From Paulinella micropora (taxonomy: Eukaryota; Cercozoa; Imbricatea; Euglyphida; Paulinellidae), in contig WBZZ01001080.1 in assembly GCA_019918135.1 (NCBI GenBank), positions 2,501 through 66,500 of the forward strand: 64,000 nt of DNA, written 5' to 3'. Position numbers and translations under genes: made by a program. Below, one piece after another: positions 1-9,494 of the stretch (position 1 is its first letter; every line of letters begins with the position of its first letter). Under the pieces are notes generated by a model, which was not told where the DNA came from, did not search any database, and was given only the letters and a program-made list of their open reading frames with translations.

Positions 1-490
1 CGCTTGAAGTTTCGCTCCGTGTTGGTTTCTCTGTATTATATACATTGACCAAAACTTTACTATTTGATTTTTTTCCTTTCCCTTTCTTAGGCTTGATTTC
101 TTCTTCACTACTCTCGCTTTCACTTTCTTCACTCTCTGGCTCGGGCTCTATCTTCTTGCTCTTCTTCGCTCTCTTAGTCTCCGCCTTCGCTCTTTTAATT
201 TTCATTTTCGCCATCTTTTCGGCAATGATATCAGTGAAATCAACCTCATCCTCACTATCACTCTTCTCCTCTGGGCTATCATTATCTCGTTCAGTAATAA
301 TATCCTTTGCCAAGTTCTTTTCTTCAATTTGTTTTATTCGTTCCTCCATATCTTCGTCTTCTTGCTTTACAGCATTTCGGTATTGTGCTAATACATTTTT
401 AGCATGCTCCATCTTTCGTTGTTTCGCTTTCGCTTTTATTCCTTCCACAGCACTACCCCAGTTCTTACGACTTGCTTCAGCGGACGGCAT
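1..490 (-). CDS. Highly charged, acidic/lysine-rich protein, partial (Polinton A)
   Basis: An open minus-strand frame starts with ATG at 488-490 and stays open to the window edge (about 163 residues seen). The N-terminal part is helical and basic. It continues into a Glu/Ser/Asp-rich stretch (ESEESESESSEEE) and a Lys-rich stretch (KPKKGKGKKS), ending near a VLVNVYN motif. The protein at 47383-47892 (-) in Polinton B has the same architecture, including a D-F-V/T-D-I block and a VNVNVYAG block. The gene is therefore real, and the open plus-strand frame over it is a shadow. It is divergent from the fibre gene. No enzymatic domain is recognised; a DNA- or capsid-associated role is only a guess. 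Confidence 0.7.
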   Translation of the reverse strand, partial: MPSAEASRKNWGSAVEGIKAKAKQRKMEHAKNVLAQYRNAVKQEDEDMEERIKQIEEKNLAKDIITERDNDSPEEKSDSEDEVDFTDIIAEKMAKMKIKRAKAETKRAKKSKKIEPEPESEESESESSEEEIKPKKGKGKKSNSKVLVNVYNTEKPTRSETSS

Positions 491-542
491 TCTATACTAA
501 GATTAATATATTTTAGTATTTTTTAATAATTATTAATATAAT
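491..542. promoter_or_regulatory. AT-rich divergent promoter region
   Basis: About 50 bp of almost pure A/T separates the start of the charged protein (-) from the start of the fibre gene (+). It contains TATA-like strings (TAATATATTTTAG and ATTAATATAAT directly before ATG). Similar short AT-rich strings sit immediately upstream of most Polinton genes in this window. Promoter function is inferred from position and composition only. Confidence 0.4.
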
Positions 543-3500
543 ATGTCGCAATATAAATCACTCTTAGGCCTTAATGAGTTGGCTGTTGATAGTCTAGACA
601 TAAAAAACTTAGACCTTACCAACACTAATATTATTGGTCTGAATACAGACAGAGTGCCAGAAGATGCCGAACCCGTAAATATTTATTTCACTGATAACCG
701 CTTTGATACACGGCTCGCTTTAAAATCAACAACAGATGTCAAAGAAGGAAAAAATTTATACTACACAGAGCAACGAGTAAGGGACAACGATGAAGTTAAA
801 GCCTCAACTCAACACCGCTCCAATACAAGTAATCCGCACCAAACCAGTCTATACAATCTCATAGACACAAACATATCCGCACCAGTGGTCGGGCAATACT
901 TAACATATAATGATGTAGATGGTAAATGGAGAAATACAACAATCGGCTCAATTGATACACTCTCTGATGTAGTCATAACAGCACCAATTGCTATGAATAG
1001 TTATCTAACATATAACTCAATAAACTGGGTAAATAAAACATTTCCAATAAATGTGGATGAATTCGGCAACATTAGTATGGGTGGTAATTTGAATATAACG
1101 GGAGTTAATTTACTAAATACCAAAGATGTTGATACTTGGATATCAGAGCACGAAGACAATAATGATAAAGTGTCCGCGGATGGCTCAATTAATACACACA
1201 GCGATGTTTTGATTACAGGCACACCCGCCGATAACCAACTACTCATTTATAGCACGGGGCAATGGAGAAACACAAACTCACCTTTTCTAAGATTGGATGG
1301 TCTCGCTATGATGTTTGGAAATTTAAATATGGGGGGTTTTAATGTAGCAAATGTCGGTAATGTTGATGGTGTGGATGTTTCGGCTCTTGATACTTCGGTT
1401 GTTAAACTAACAGGCGACCAAACAATAACTGGGAATAAAACATTTACTACTTATGTGGGTGTAAAAGACTCAAATCCATTAAACACAGGCAAATTATTCT
1501 TCAATTACAACAATAATATGGGTTCTATCTATTCGTCGGAGGCAGGTGGAGCAACGGGCTATCCATTATCTTTTGTAGGCTCGTCCATACTTTTTGCTCC
1601 AACAACAGGGGGTGGAATGACATTGACAAATAATGTTTTAAATTTTAACAGCACGACAGCAATCAGCGGGCTTCCTGCGCCATTCTATGACAATGATGCT
1701 TCAACAAAAGCATATACCAATACGAAACTAGCCAAGGACGGCACAACGGCTATGACGGGTAGTTTAAATATGGGAGGATTTAACATAACAAATGTAAATT
1801 TGGTTGATAGTATTGATGTTTCTGCTCTTGATACCGCAGTAGTCAAACTAACAGGAGACCAAACAATAGCAGGGAATAAAAAATTTACTTCAACTTTGGA
1901 AGTAAATGGTTCGTCCAATCCTACTACTTTTGATGGCATTTGCATAGCCTTTGATACAAAAATAGGAATGATTGCCGCACAAAAGACAGCAACAGCGACT
2001 TGGTATCCGATACAAATAACTGGTTCGTATGTTGATTTATATGCGGGTGATAATGTAATCGCGACAGCAACGGGCACGACACTATCTTTAAACAATAGAA
2101 AAATAACAAACTTAGCCACGCCATCAGCAACAACGGACGGAGCAAACAAAAGTTATGTAGATACATTAGACGGGCAAAATGTGAAACTAACAGGAAACCA
2201 AACCATAGCAGGAATTTAAGACATATAGCAGTGGTGTTGAAATAACGGGAAATTCAATAAATGCTACAACAAAGGGCACATTTATCGTTTTCAATTCTAC
2301 CAGTAATATCGGGTCAATTGCTAGTTTGGATATGAAAACAGCGACATATTACAACTTTGAAATTTCTGCGAAAAAATAAGTTTTATTATTGACGGGACGA
2401 TAGTCGGTTGGGTAAATGCTTCGGGGTTAGATTGTAATAGTAGCAAAATAGCCAACCTTGGAACTCCAACATTATCAACAGACGGAGCGACAAAAGGGTA
2501 TGCGGACACATTGGACGGGCAAAATGTAAAACTAACAGGCGACCAAACCATAACAGGAATTAAAATATTTAATGGAACAAGAAATGATGTAAAAGCACTG
2601 ACCTTATTAAGCCAAGCCGATTTTAATAATGTGGATATCATTAATGGTGGAAATATCACATATAATGGGGCGAGGATATTAAACCAAAACGGAGGAGATA
2701 TATTCTTTTCACAGACAACGGGTGATTACCAATATTTCTTATTTACTCTAAATACCGCTTCAAGTGGAACCGCGAACCAAAGAGGTTATGTATTCACAAA
2801 TGTAGCGTCTGATGTAAAAGGGGCTGGACTTTATATTTCAAAACTTTTGGATAATAAAAGTGCTTCGTCTGACATTGTCCGTTTTAACAATGCTGGCGGT
2901 ATGCGGTTTTATGGAGCGCTAGATATGAACTCAAACAATATAACAAATGGCGGAACAATAACAGGAACAACAATTACTTCAACCGCGGGTATATCAACGA
3001 CGACACTAACCGCAAGCGGATTATTAACAGCCATAGGAGGCTCTAGCATAGTCATACAAGGAAATACCAATGGAGGTAATACAAGAGGGATATTTTTGTG
3101 GGACACTGGCAACACCAGTTATGGTATTTATATGGCTTCAAATGGGGGAGCCACAAATACCAGAAGTCTAGCGGGAGGGTCTGCGGTTGCAGGCAATGAT
3201 TTCACTTCTTTTGCCGTTAGATTTAGGGTAAGTAATGCTTCAACCGACGGATTTATATGGGAGAACTCGTCCGAACAATTGTTAATGTCATTAAACGGGG
3301 CCAATGGGACTTTATGGACAAAAGGTCTAATAACGGCTAGTGCGGGAGTATCAACAACAACAGCAACCGCAAGCGGATTGATAACAGCAAATGCGGGAAT
3401 TACGTACACAGGAACACTAACATCGGCGACGAATACGAGTGGGGAAAAGATAGGCATTCAAGGACCAACCGACGGAACAAACGCAAAGGGAATATTTCTA

Positions 3501-4513
3501 TGGGATACGACTAATACGAGTTGGGGAATTTATGCGGCATCTGGCGGAGCAAGCAAAAGTTTAGCAAATGGTACGGCAGTTTCTGGAAATGATTTTAGTT
3601 CGTATGCTTTTCGTTTCAGGGTTGCTAATGATGCTACAATGGGATTTGTATGGGAGAATTCTGCTGAACAATTGTTAATGTCATTGAATGGGGCAAATGG
3701 AACTTTATGGACAAAAGGATTGATAACGGCTAGTGCGGGGATTACATATTCTGGGGTGCTAACAACGGCATCAGCATCAACTAATGGGGCAAAAATAGCA
3801 ATTCAAGGACAAACAGACGGGACGAATGCGAGAGGAATATTTATGTGGGACATCGGAGATTCAAACTGGGGATTTATATGAGCCAGTCTGGGGCGAATAA
3901 AGCATTAAGTGGAGGAACAGCACCAGCAGGAGGAGTAGGCGGAGGATTAACTTCTTATTCTATTAGATTTAGAGTGAATGGTTCTTCAACGAGTGGGTTC
4001 ATATGGGAGAATAATTCAAATACTGCTTTAATGTCTTTGAAAGCGAGCGATGGACAATTATGGGTATTGTCTAATCCAATTCAATATTCAGACAGGAGAA
4101 AAAAAGAAGATATAAAGGAATGTTTAGGCTTAGATTTTATTAATAAGTTAAATCCAGTCTGCTATCGTATGATTGACGACAAAAAGAAATGTAGGACTGG
4201 CTTAATAGCACAAGAATTAGAAGACATACTAACAGAAATGGATATGCTAGATTTTGGCGGTTTTATAAAAGAAACAATTATGGTTCCGTGTCCAAAGCAA
4301 AGAGCGGAATACGAATTGAAGGGTGTAAGTATCAATCCAGAAGATGTTAAATGTGTTGATAGTGGTGATGTCGGTTATGGTATAGGTTATTCTGAGTTTA
4401 TTGCCCCGTTAATTAAGGCCGTTCAACAATTATCAGAATGGGTAGTTAATTTAGAAAAAGAAAATAAAAATCTTATGAATATACTACAAGAAATTAGAGA
4501 AAATGTCAAATAA
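543..4513 (+). pseudogene. Phage-tail-fibre-like protein with S74 chaperone domain (Polinton A), broken
   Basis: This long repetitive fibre gene is broken by about three changes. The N-terminal region has repeats typical of tailed-phage fibres (D-x-K-E-G-x-NLYYT). Then come many copies of a V-K-L-T-G-D-Q-T-I-x-G-N-K-T-F unit and S-T-D-G-A-x-K-x-Y joints, and then beta-rich repeats with GIFLWD and FVWENSAEQLLMSLNGANGT blocks. The last part is an intramolecular chaperone of the endosialidase/S74 peptidase type, seen from SDRRKKEDI through LNPVCYRM to GLIAQELE. In known S74 proteins the chaperone trimerises the fibre and then cuts itself off with a Ser/Lys pair. Polinton B carries the homologue. 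Its likely role is host-cell attachment from the virion surface. Confidence 0.8.
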
Positions 4514-4853
4514 TACGACTAGACTTTACAGACCACCACCTATTATGGATATGGATGGCGAACTAACTCCAGAATTAAAATCCCGTGTTCTTGAAGTAGA
4601 ACTAAAGACTGAGGAAAAAAAAGTAGAGCATGAATTGGAAGATAACTGGTCGTGCTGTTGTATGAAAAATAGACCGACAGACAGCCGACTTATTAAATAC
4701 TTATTTCAAATGGGTATCATTATCTCCATCATCACCCTTTGTATCGTAAGGCTATCTGAAAAGAACTTACCTTGTGAGCTTGCTAATACTTATGTCGGTA
4801 TTTTAACACTTTTGATTGGGATTTGCCTTCCATCGCCTTCTTCAAAGAAATGA
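4503..4853 (+). CDS. Small two-helix membrane protein (Polinton A)
   Basis: The product has 116 residues. Its start overlaps the last 11 bases of the fibre gene, an arrangement kept in Polinton B. The N-terminus is proline-rich and hydrophilic with an acidic/basic helix (E-L-T-P-E-L-K). A triple-cysteine block (SCCCMKNRPTDSRL) leads into two hydrophobic segments, around residues 70-88 (MGIIISIITLCIVRL) and 95-112 (TYVGILTLLIGICLP). The 114-residue homologue at 51859-52203 conserves the CCC block and both membrane segments. I do not recognise the family. It may be a virion or internal membrane protein. The stop codon overlaps the first base triplet of a paired palindrome. Confidence 0.75.
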   Translation: MSNNTTRLYRPPPIMDMDGELTPELKSRVLEVELKTEEKKVEHELEDNWSCCCMKNRPTDSRLIKYLFQMGIIISIITLCIVRLSEKNLPCELANTYVGILTLLIGICLPSPSSKK

Positions 4854-4999
4854 TATTTATCAACTACACTTTCATTCGCTTCGCTCATTCTCGTTTGTTG
4901 ATAAACATCGTCTCCCATTTTCAATTTTTTTTTGTCTGTTTACGATGTTTGAGAATAAACGGGAGTGCGACAGCACGAGAGTGAAATTCTCAAATATCA
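4851..4999. repeat. Paired palindrome unit 1 (TGATATTT...AAATATCA)
   Basis: Two hairpins face each other between convergent genes. Hairpin one runs 4852-4910: GATATTT, stem TTTATCAAC (4856-4864) pairing with GTTGATAAA (4897-4905), then AAACATCG. Hairpin two is in reverse orientation, 4943-4998: CGATGTTT, stem TTTGAGAAT (4948-4956) pairing with ATTCTCAAA (4986-4994), ending ATATC. The outer TGA is the stop codon of the gene on the left, and the TCA on the right is the complement of the stop of the minus-strand gene. Loops share a CACT...TTCG...CTCG pattern. Confidence 0.75.
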
Positions 5000-5214
5000 C
5001 ATTCATAGGTATGTATTTTATACCACATATCATCATTTGAGCACATTAAAGTCAGGGCTTCATCAAAACTTATACACCAATCACTAAAAGGTTTATACAC
5101 ACATTTAAATTTAGTATCTATACCTTTTTGAATACAATAAACACAACTTATATTCCGTGAGTAAAAGTCGCAGGCAGTCCGCGAAAATATTTTGATTATT
5201 AAAAAGTTTATCAT
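4990..5214 (-). CDS. Small secreted cysteine-rich protein, PSI-like (Polinton A)
   Basis: The minus-strand frame reads a short hydrophobic leader followed by a cysteine-rich domain with about seven Cys, including R-T-A-C-D-F-Y-S-R, S-C-V-Y-C and F-S-D-W-C. I prefer the start at 5214 (MINFLIIKIF); an in-frame ATG at 5227-5229 would share bases with the start of the divergent gene. The homologue at 52189-52422 conserves leader, cysteine spacing and the KPFSDWC block, so selection has held the protein although it lies opposite the main transcription direction. The C-x-W/Y-C ... C-V ... W-C layout resembles a plexin-semaphorin-integrin (PSI) knot. This is a weak, visual resemblance. Confidence 0.65.
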   Translation of the reverse strand: MINFLIIKIFSRTACDFYSRNISCVYCIQKGIDTKFKCVYKPFSDWCISFDEALTLMCSNDDMWYKIHTYECDI

Positions 5215-5227
5215 CAGTAATATAACC

Positions 5228-5590
5228 ATGACTGACTATAAATACCAAAAGATTATTTTTCTAAGCAATGATTTTGCTGGAGGAAGCAAAACATTTAATA
5301 AAAATATTCAAATGTCATTCACACCCACCAAAATGAATGTAAAATTTATCCACTATATGAACGACCAGACCGAAACCAAAACCAGAATTCTTTACATGGA
5401 TAGAATTGGAATTATTGGAACATTTGCGGACAGCACTACAGCAAACATTTCAAATCTCGGTTATAATTTGGGTGTCGTCGGATGGACGGACGGACAATAT
5501 ACATTTAAAGTCCTTGAAACCGACAGCGGAAATATTGACACAGGAAATTTAGCGGGAAGAATTGTTGTGTGTTTGGAATTTCTTGCTTAA
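5228..5590 (+). CDS. Conserved 120-residue protein of unknown function (Polinton A)
   Basis: The start at 5228 is chosen because it aligns with the start of the Polinton B copy (M-x-D-x-K-Y-Q-K-I-I-F-L-S-N-D-F). The two proteins are about the same length (120 residues) and alike throughout, with blocks such as FAGGSKTF, MSFTPT, NVKFIHYMND, DRIGIIGTFAD and LAGRIVVCLEFL. The pattern of alternating hydrophobic residues suggests an all-beta fold. It sits directly upstream of the packaging ATPase in both elements, so a capsid-related role such as a minor or cement protein is plausible but unproven. The 5' end abuts the divergent cysteine-rich gene. Confidence 0.7.
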   Translation: MTDYKYQKIIFLSNDFAGGSKTFNKNIQMSFTPTKMNVKFIHYMNDQTETKTRILYMDRIGIIGTFADSTTANISNLGYNLGVVGWTDGQYTFKVLETDSGNIDTGNLAGRIVVCLEFLA

Positions 5591-5598
5591 TAATATAT

Positions 5599-6417
5599 AT
5601 GATGCTTAAGATAAACAATGTCAAGGTGAAGCCAGTAAAACAAGAGGGTGATGGAAACAAAAAGGCCAAGGGTTATAAATTATTCAATGAGCCTTATGCC
5701 AATATATTTCTTCTCGCTCGTAAGAAGAGCGGGAAAACAACAGCACTCTTTGAAATACTGAAACTGACAACAGACAGAAAAACCCGTATTGTTATTATCG
5801 CTTCAACAATCCACAAGGACTACATTTATAAAGCAATGGTTAAGCACTTTAAGAACAGGGGAAACCCGATGGCAATATATACCTTTCTTAAATCGGATGG
5901 TGTAAATGTCATTGATTATGAATTAGACAAACTGAATAAACCAGACGAAGAGCAAGAAGGAGAAGTAAAACAAGACAAAGAGGAAATAGAGAAACCACAA
6001 TTTTTATACTTTGGAAAAGAAAAGAAACAGATAAAGGAGGCACCGAAAGAAAGACCAAGTAAGTATATTTCTCCAGAGGTTGTTTTTGTTTTGGATGATT
6101 TAGGAAGTGGATTAAGAGACAAGTCCGTAAGCGATTTGTTAAAAAAGAATAGGCACTATAAATCAAAGGTGATTATGTCTAGTCAGTATTTGAACGACCT
6201 ACGGCCAGAAGCCATTAAGCAATTAGATTATATATTAATCTTTCCAAGCCAGTCTCAGGACAAAATGGAACTCGTTTATAAGCACTTAGACTTATCTTTT
6301 GATTTTGATTACTTTCTTCAAAAGTATCACGAGGCGACGAAAGAGAGATTTAATTTTCTTTATGTTTCAAGTGTTGATGATGAGTTAAGAAAAAACTTTG
6401 CTTATCGTCTTAAGTAA
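5599..6417 (+). CDS. FtsK/HerA-type DNA-packaging ATPase (Polinton A)
   Basis: The protein has about 272 residues. A P-loop lies near residues 41-48 (ARKKSGKTT). A Walker B strand lies near residue 165 (VVFVLDDLGSG), followed by a sensor-like SSQYLNDLRPEA block. The order P-loop, charged insertion, hhhhDD and SSQ is that of the A32-like packaging ATPases of Polintons, virophages and nucleocytoplasmic large DNA viruses, which pump genomes into capsids. A Lys/Glu-rich insertion separates the Walker motifs. The start at 5599 follows a TAATATAT string and matches the Polinton B start region. The gene is open along its length. Confidence 0.9.
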   Translation: MMLKINNVKVKPVKQEGDGNKKAKGYKLFNEPYANIFLLARKKSGKTTALFEILKLTTDRKTRIVIIASTIHKDYIYKAMVKHFKNRGNPMAIYTFLKSDGVNVIDYELDKLNKPDEEQEGEVKQDKEEIEKPQFLYFGKEKKQIKEAPKERPSKYISPEVVFVLDDLGSGLRDKSVSDLLKKNRHYKSKVIMSSQYLNDLRPEAIKQLDYILIFPSQSQDKMELVYKHLDLSFDFDYFLQKYHEATKERFNFLYVSSVDDELRKNFAYRLK

Positions 6418-6457
6418 AAAAATAAAATTCGTAATTAATTATTTTTCTGTATTATAT

Positions 6458-6775
6458 ATGCCAGTATCACCAGTGATAATTTCACAACCATCAGGATATA
6501 ACATCGGATACAATCCATCAATGCCACAGAAGGGAGGAAAAAAAGTATCTCGGACAAGATCCAAGAAGAGCGGTCAAAAGGGAGGAAAGATTAACTGGGC
6601 TAAGGTCGGAAAAACTGCCTTGGCTGTTAATAAATTCCTTCGCGATAATAAGGTAATCTCTAGGACTGCGGGGGCGTTGAGTAGTGTTGGGGTGCCTTAC
6701 GCTGGTAGTGTTAGTGCTACTGCCGCAAAACTTGGGTATGGTAAGCAACGAGGAGGTGCTGTAAAGTTTCGCTGA
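6458..6775 (+). CDS. Small basic virion-type protein with Gly-Gly sites (Polinton A)
   Basis: The product has about 105 residues. The start at 6458 is preceded by ATTATAT and matches the homologue at 53693. The N-terminus (SPVIISQPSGYNI) is followed by a Lys/Arg-rich part with Gly-Gly pairs after QK, QK and QR. The end is K-Q-R-G-G-A-V-K-F-R in both copies. Size, charge and repeated GG sites resemble processed core proteins of adenoviruses (pVII/pX class) in general style. That comparison is by analogy, not homology. It lies between the packaging ATPase and the protease gene, which suits a protease substrate packed with DNA. Confidence 0.7.
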   Translation: MPVSPVIISQPSGYNIGYNPSMPQKGGKKVSRTRSKKSGQKGGKINWAKVGKTALAVNKFLRDNKVISRTAGALSSVGVPYAGSVSATAAKLGYGKQRGGAVKFR

Positions 6776-6854
6776 AGATATTTGACAATTTCACTCTCAT
6801 TCGCTTTGCTCATACTCGTGATCTCAAACTTGTTTGAGACAGTGTCAAACATCG
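6776..6854. repeat. Single palindrome of the TGATATTT/AAACATCG family
   Basis: GATATTT (6777-6783) starts two bases after the stop codon of the basic protein. Stem TTTGACA (6781-6787) pairs with TGTCAAA (6843-6849), closed by AAACATCG (6847-6854). The loop holds the shared CACTCTCATTCGCTTTGCTC string and an extra internal hairpin, TCTCAAAC (6822-6829) with GTTTGAGA (6832-6839). No reverse partner follows it, unlike the other members. Confidence 0.7.
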
Positions 6855-6902
6855 TTCCAGATTAATTTTTTTAATAAAGAAAAATAGATGTCTATCTATA
6901 CA

Positions 6903-8569
6903 ATGGTCGCTAAGACTAAGAAGGCGAAAGTCCGTCCACCACGAGTTTATAGAAATAAGAGCGGGAGGCCATATATTATCCAGAAGGGCAAAAAATATTA
7001 TCTTAATTTTGGTAAGACAACAAATGATTTAAGCACATTACAAATCGTTAAACTTTTTATGAAATATATTAGCAAACCAAAGTCGCAAAGGGCTAGCCGC
7101 AAACCAAGAGAAAAAATAATCAAATCTGATGTCAATCGTCTTGAACACGAGAACCGAAACCAAATACAAAGCAACTTACAAAAGAAATATGAGTTAATAC
7201 ATGACGAGGAAGAAAAGGAAAAGAAGAAAAGGGAGGATTTAGAAGAAGAAAAGAAAAGGCTAGAACGAAAAGACATAGCCGATGCTAAGGAACTAAAAGA
7301 AACAATGGATAGGGAACATAAAAAACAACTTGCGGAGATTAAGGAAAGACAGGAAGAAAAATCTAGGGAACAGAAAAAGGAACAACGACTTATTCAGGAA
7401 CTACAGGCAGAACAACGACATAGACAGGGATTATTGACTGCTCCAGTTGCACAGCCTATTATAGCGAACCCGAATCCCCCTTCAACTATAAATAAAACCG
7501 CAACTACATCTTCCCCAAAAATAACTGATATAACTGACAAAGTAAATAAACAAGAAAAAGATTTGGAAGAAGAAAAAAGACGAAGAATTATTGATGAAAT
7601 GTTCTCCGAGAAAACGAGAAAAAAACGTGACAAAAAATGAAAAATAATACAATAATAAATCACCTTAAAAAAGCAGGCATTAATATCCCTATAATAAAAA
7701 ACAAAGGTTCAAACGACTACGCCACTAGTTTAAAGAGATGGTTATACACACAAAAAAATCACTGAAAACATATTATCGGCAGAAGATGGATGGGATAAAC
7801 TAGAACAATTTACAACAGAAATGATTGCTAAAAATGAAAGCAAAACGAATGAAGAAAAAAAAACTCCTGTAAATAGCACTCTATCGCCAATAAACCCACC
7901 CCGTTTTGAAAATTCTCCAGATGCTAAACAACTTATATTAGAAATGACAAATCCACAACCAGCGGAGACACAACCGACAGATGTAGCACCGCCCACGAGC
8001 ACAAGTTCTGCGGAGCCGCAGCAACAACAGCAAGATGAGACAACCATACCCCCGAGCGTCGAGGAGCAACCACAGCAGGAGGGAGAGGGTCGTGGTTTAA
8101 TGACTAATGAAATAGATGACATAATGAAAAAATATGGATGGTATCTCGGAGCGATAGCAAGTGATGAAATCTACAAACTAAATCCAGAAAAAAGAAAGCG
8201 ATACGGATTTATTATGAATTTAGATAATCACAAACAAGCGGGGTCTCATTGGATTGCTATATGTCAGTGGAAGTGTATGACCCATTAGCACTTTACCAAC
8301 CAACGGAAGACTTTCAACAACAAATGAAACAACTCATTGACAAAAGCCACCCCGATAGTTATTTATTAATGAAGGTTAATCAAGTAAAACAACAGAGTGA
8401 TACTTCCTCAACTTGTGGATGGCACTCAATGAGATTTTTAATGGAGCGGGCGAAAGGTAATCGCTTTAAGTTTGCTAGTGGATACACAGACTTAAAGGAA
8501 GAAGAAGCGTAAAAATTAAAAGCACAGAATGGTTATGGGGATGGTGAGGGATTTAATACATTCATATAA
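6903..8569 (+). pseudogene. Adenain/Ulp1-like cysteine protease with basic N-terminal module (Polinton A), broken
   Basis: This copy of the protease gene has about three breaks. The N-terminal module (R-P-P-R-V-Y-R then Y-Y-L-N-F-G and DLSTLQIVKLFMKY) and the following Glu/Lys/Arg coiled coil are retained. So is the C-terminal protease region, with GSHWIAI, the acidic YDPLA strand and the S-T-C-G-W-H-S cysteine motif of the C5/C48 (adenain/Ulp1) fold. The intact-looking counterpart is at 54054-56072 in Polinton B, which shows the modules belong to one gene. The start at 6903 aligns with the B start. The family processes virion proteins during maturation. Confidence 0.8.
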
Positions 8570-8591
8570 AAAATTATTCGTATAATATACA

Positions 8592-9404
8592 ATGGATTAC
8601 AAAGGGGGCAGGTCAAGTGGTATTTATTACATAAATAGTAAAAACAGAATAACAGGCACAGATAGCGACTTTACACACGAAATAAACTTAAAATCACTGG
8701 ACAATCCCACACATTGTAAAATTTTTCATATCTATGTTCCAAAGTCGTATTACTCTGTGGCTTCGCCATATAATACTTTTACTCTTAGCGAAGACGGGTA
8801 TGAGGCTTTAATTAATATACCTGAGGGAAACTACACAATGAACAATCTAAAAAATAAGTTGTCGGAGATACTAACCGCAGACAGCCCAAATAATTATACT
8901 TATGTTGTATCCAGTAATAATACCAACATAGAACCAGAAGATGGCAAATTAACATTCAGTGTTTCAAATAACGGAGGTATTCAACCGCGATTTATATTTG
9001 ATGGTGATACCCGTATTCACGAAGTAATGGGGTTTGATAGAAATTCCACATATTTCTTTGCTAATGATTTTATTAAATCGCCAAACGTAATTATTCTAAC
9101 TGGAGAAAAGACTTTGTATCTTCAATCGGACTTAGTGGGCGAAGGTGATAATCACGTGCTACAAGAAATATACACTGCCAACGAAATTCCTTTTGGTGCT
9201 GTTATATACGACGGAAGCGGGTCGGAGTATGGTAAGAAATTATCCTCCAGTTCAAATAATGTATTTAGGTTTTACTTGACGGACGAAAACGATCAGGCTA
9301 TAAATCTTAATGGTTTGGGTATTGTAATGACTTTGTTGATTTACAGAGAGACTAATTATTTTAATTTATTTACATCCTTTTTCAATTTATTAAAATCTAG
9401 GTAA
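8592..9404 (+). CDS. Penton / minor capsid protein (Polinton A)
   Basis: The product has 270 residues. Position directly before the capsid protein, length and the opening (GG then I-Y-Y-I-N-S-K-N-R) fit the single-jelly-roll vertex (penton) protein of Polintons and virophages. The body contains H-I-Y-V-P-K-S-Y-Y-S, F-T-L-S-E-D-G and I-P-E-G-N-Y-T-M-N-N-L blocks. The tail reads TNYFNLFTSFFNLLKSR. The copy at 56154-56966 has exactly the same length. A Gly-Gly pair at residues 5-6 could be a maturation site. A TATAATATACA string precedes the ATG. Assignment rests on context and sequence style, not a search. Confidence 0.75.
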   Translation: MDYKGGRSSGIYYINSKNRITGTDSDFTHEINLKSLDNPTHCKIFHIYVPKSYYSVASPYNTFTLSEDGYEALINIPEGNYTMNNLKNKLSEILTADSPNNYTYVVSSNNTNIEPEDGKLTFSVSNNGGIQPRFIFDGDTRIHEVMGFDRNSTYFFANDFIKSPNVIILTGEKTLYLQSDLVGEGDNHVLQEIYTANEIPFGAVIYDGSGSEYGKKLSSSSNNVFRFYLTDENDQAINLNGLGIVMTLLIYRETNYFNLFTSFFNLLKSR

Positions 9405-9494
9405 TTTAATTAATTTTAGAATTATTTATTTTTTCTATAAATATATTCTTGTGAATTAGCAAATAATCTCAACTGCCTAAAAATCAAAAACAAA
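9405..9494 (+). promoter_or_regulatory. AT-rich leader before the capsid gene
   Basis: The short gap carries ATTTATTTTTTCTATAAATATATTCT followed by a CAACTGCCTAAAAA leader. Nearly the same leader precedes the capsid gene of Polinton C (15,830-15,902), while the non-coding sequence around it has diverged. This suggests a late promoter of form CTATAAATATATTC. Confidence 0.45.

Noticed and set aside
45-500. Plus-strand open frame of 151 codons rich in Ser, Leu and Phe
   Set aside because: It is antisense to the charged protein gene (1-490, minus), which has a homologue in Polinton B. The Ser/Leu/Phe bias is what antisense of Glu/Lys/Ser coding gives.
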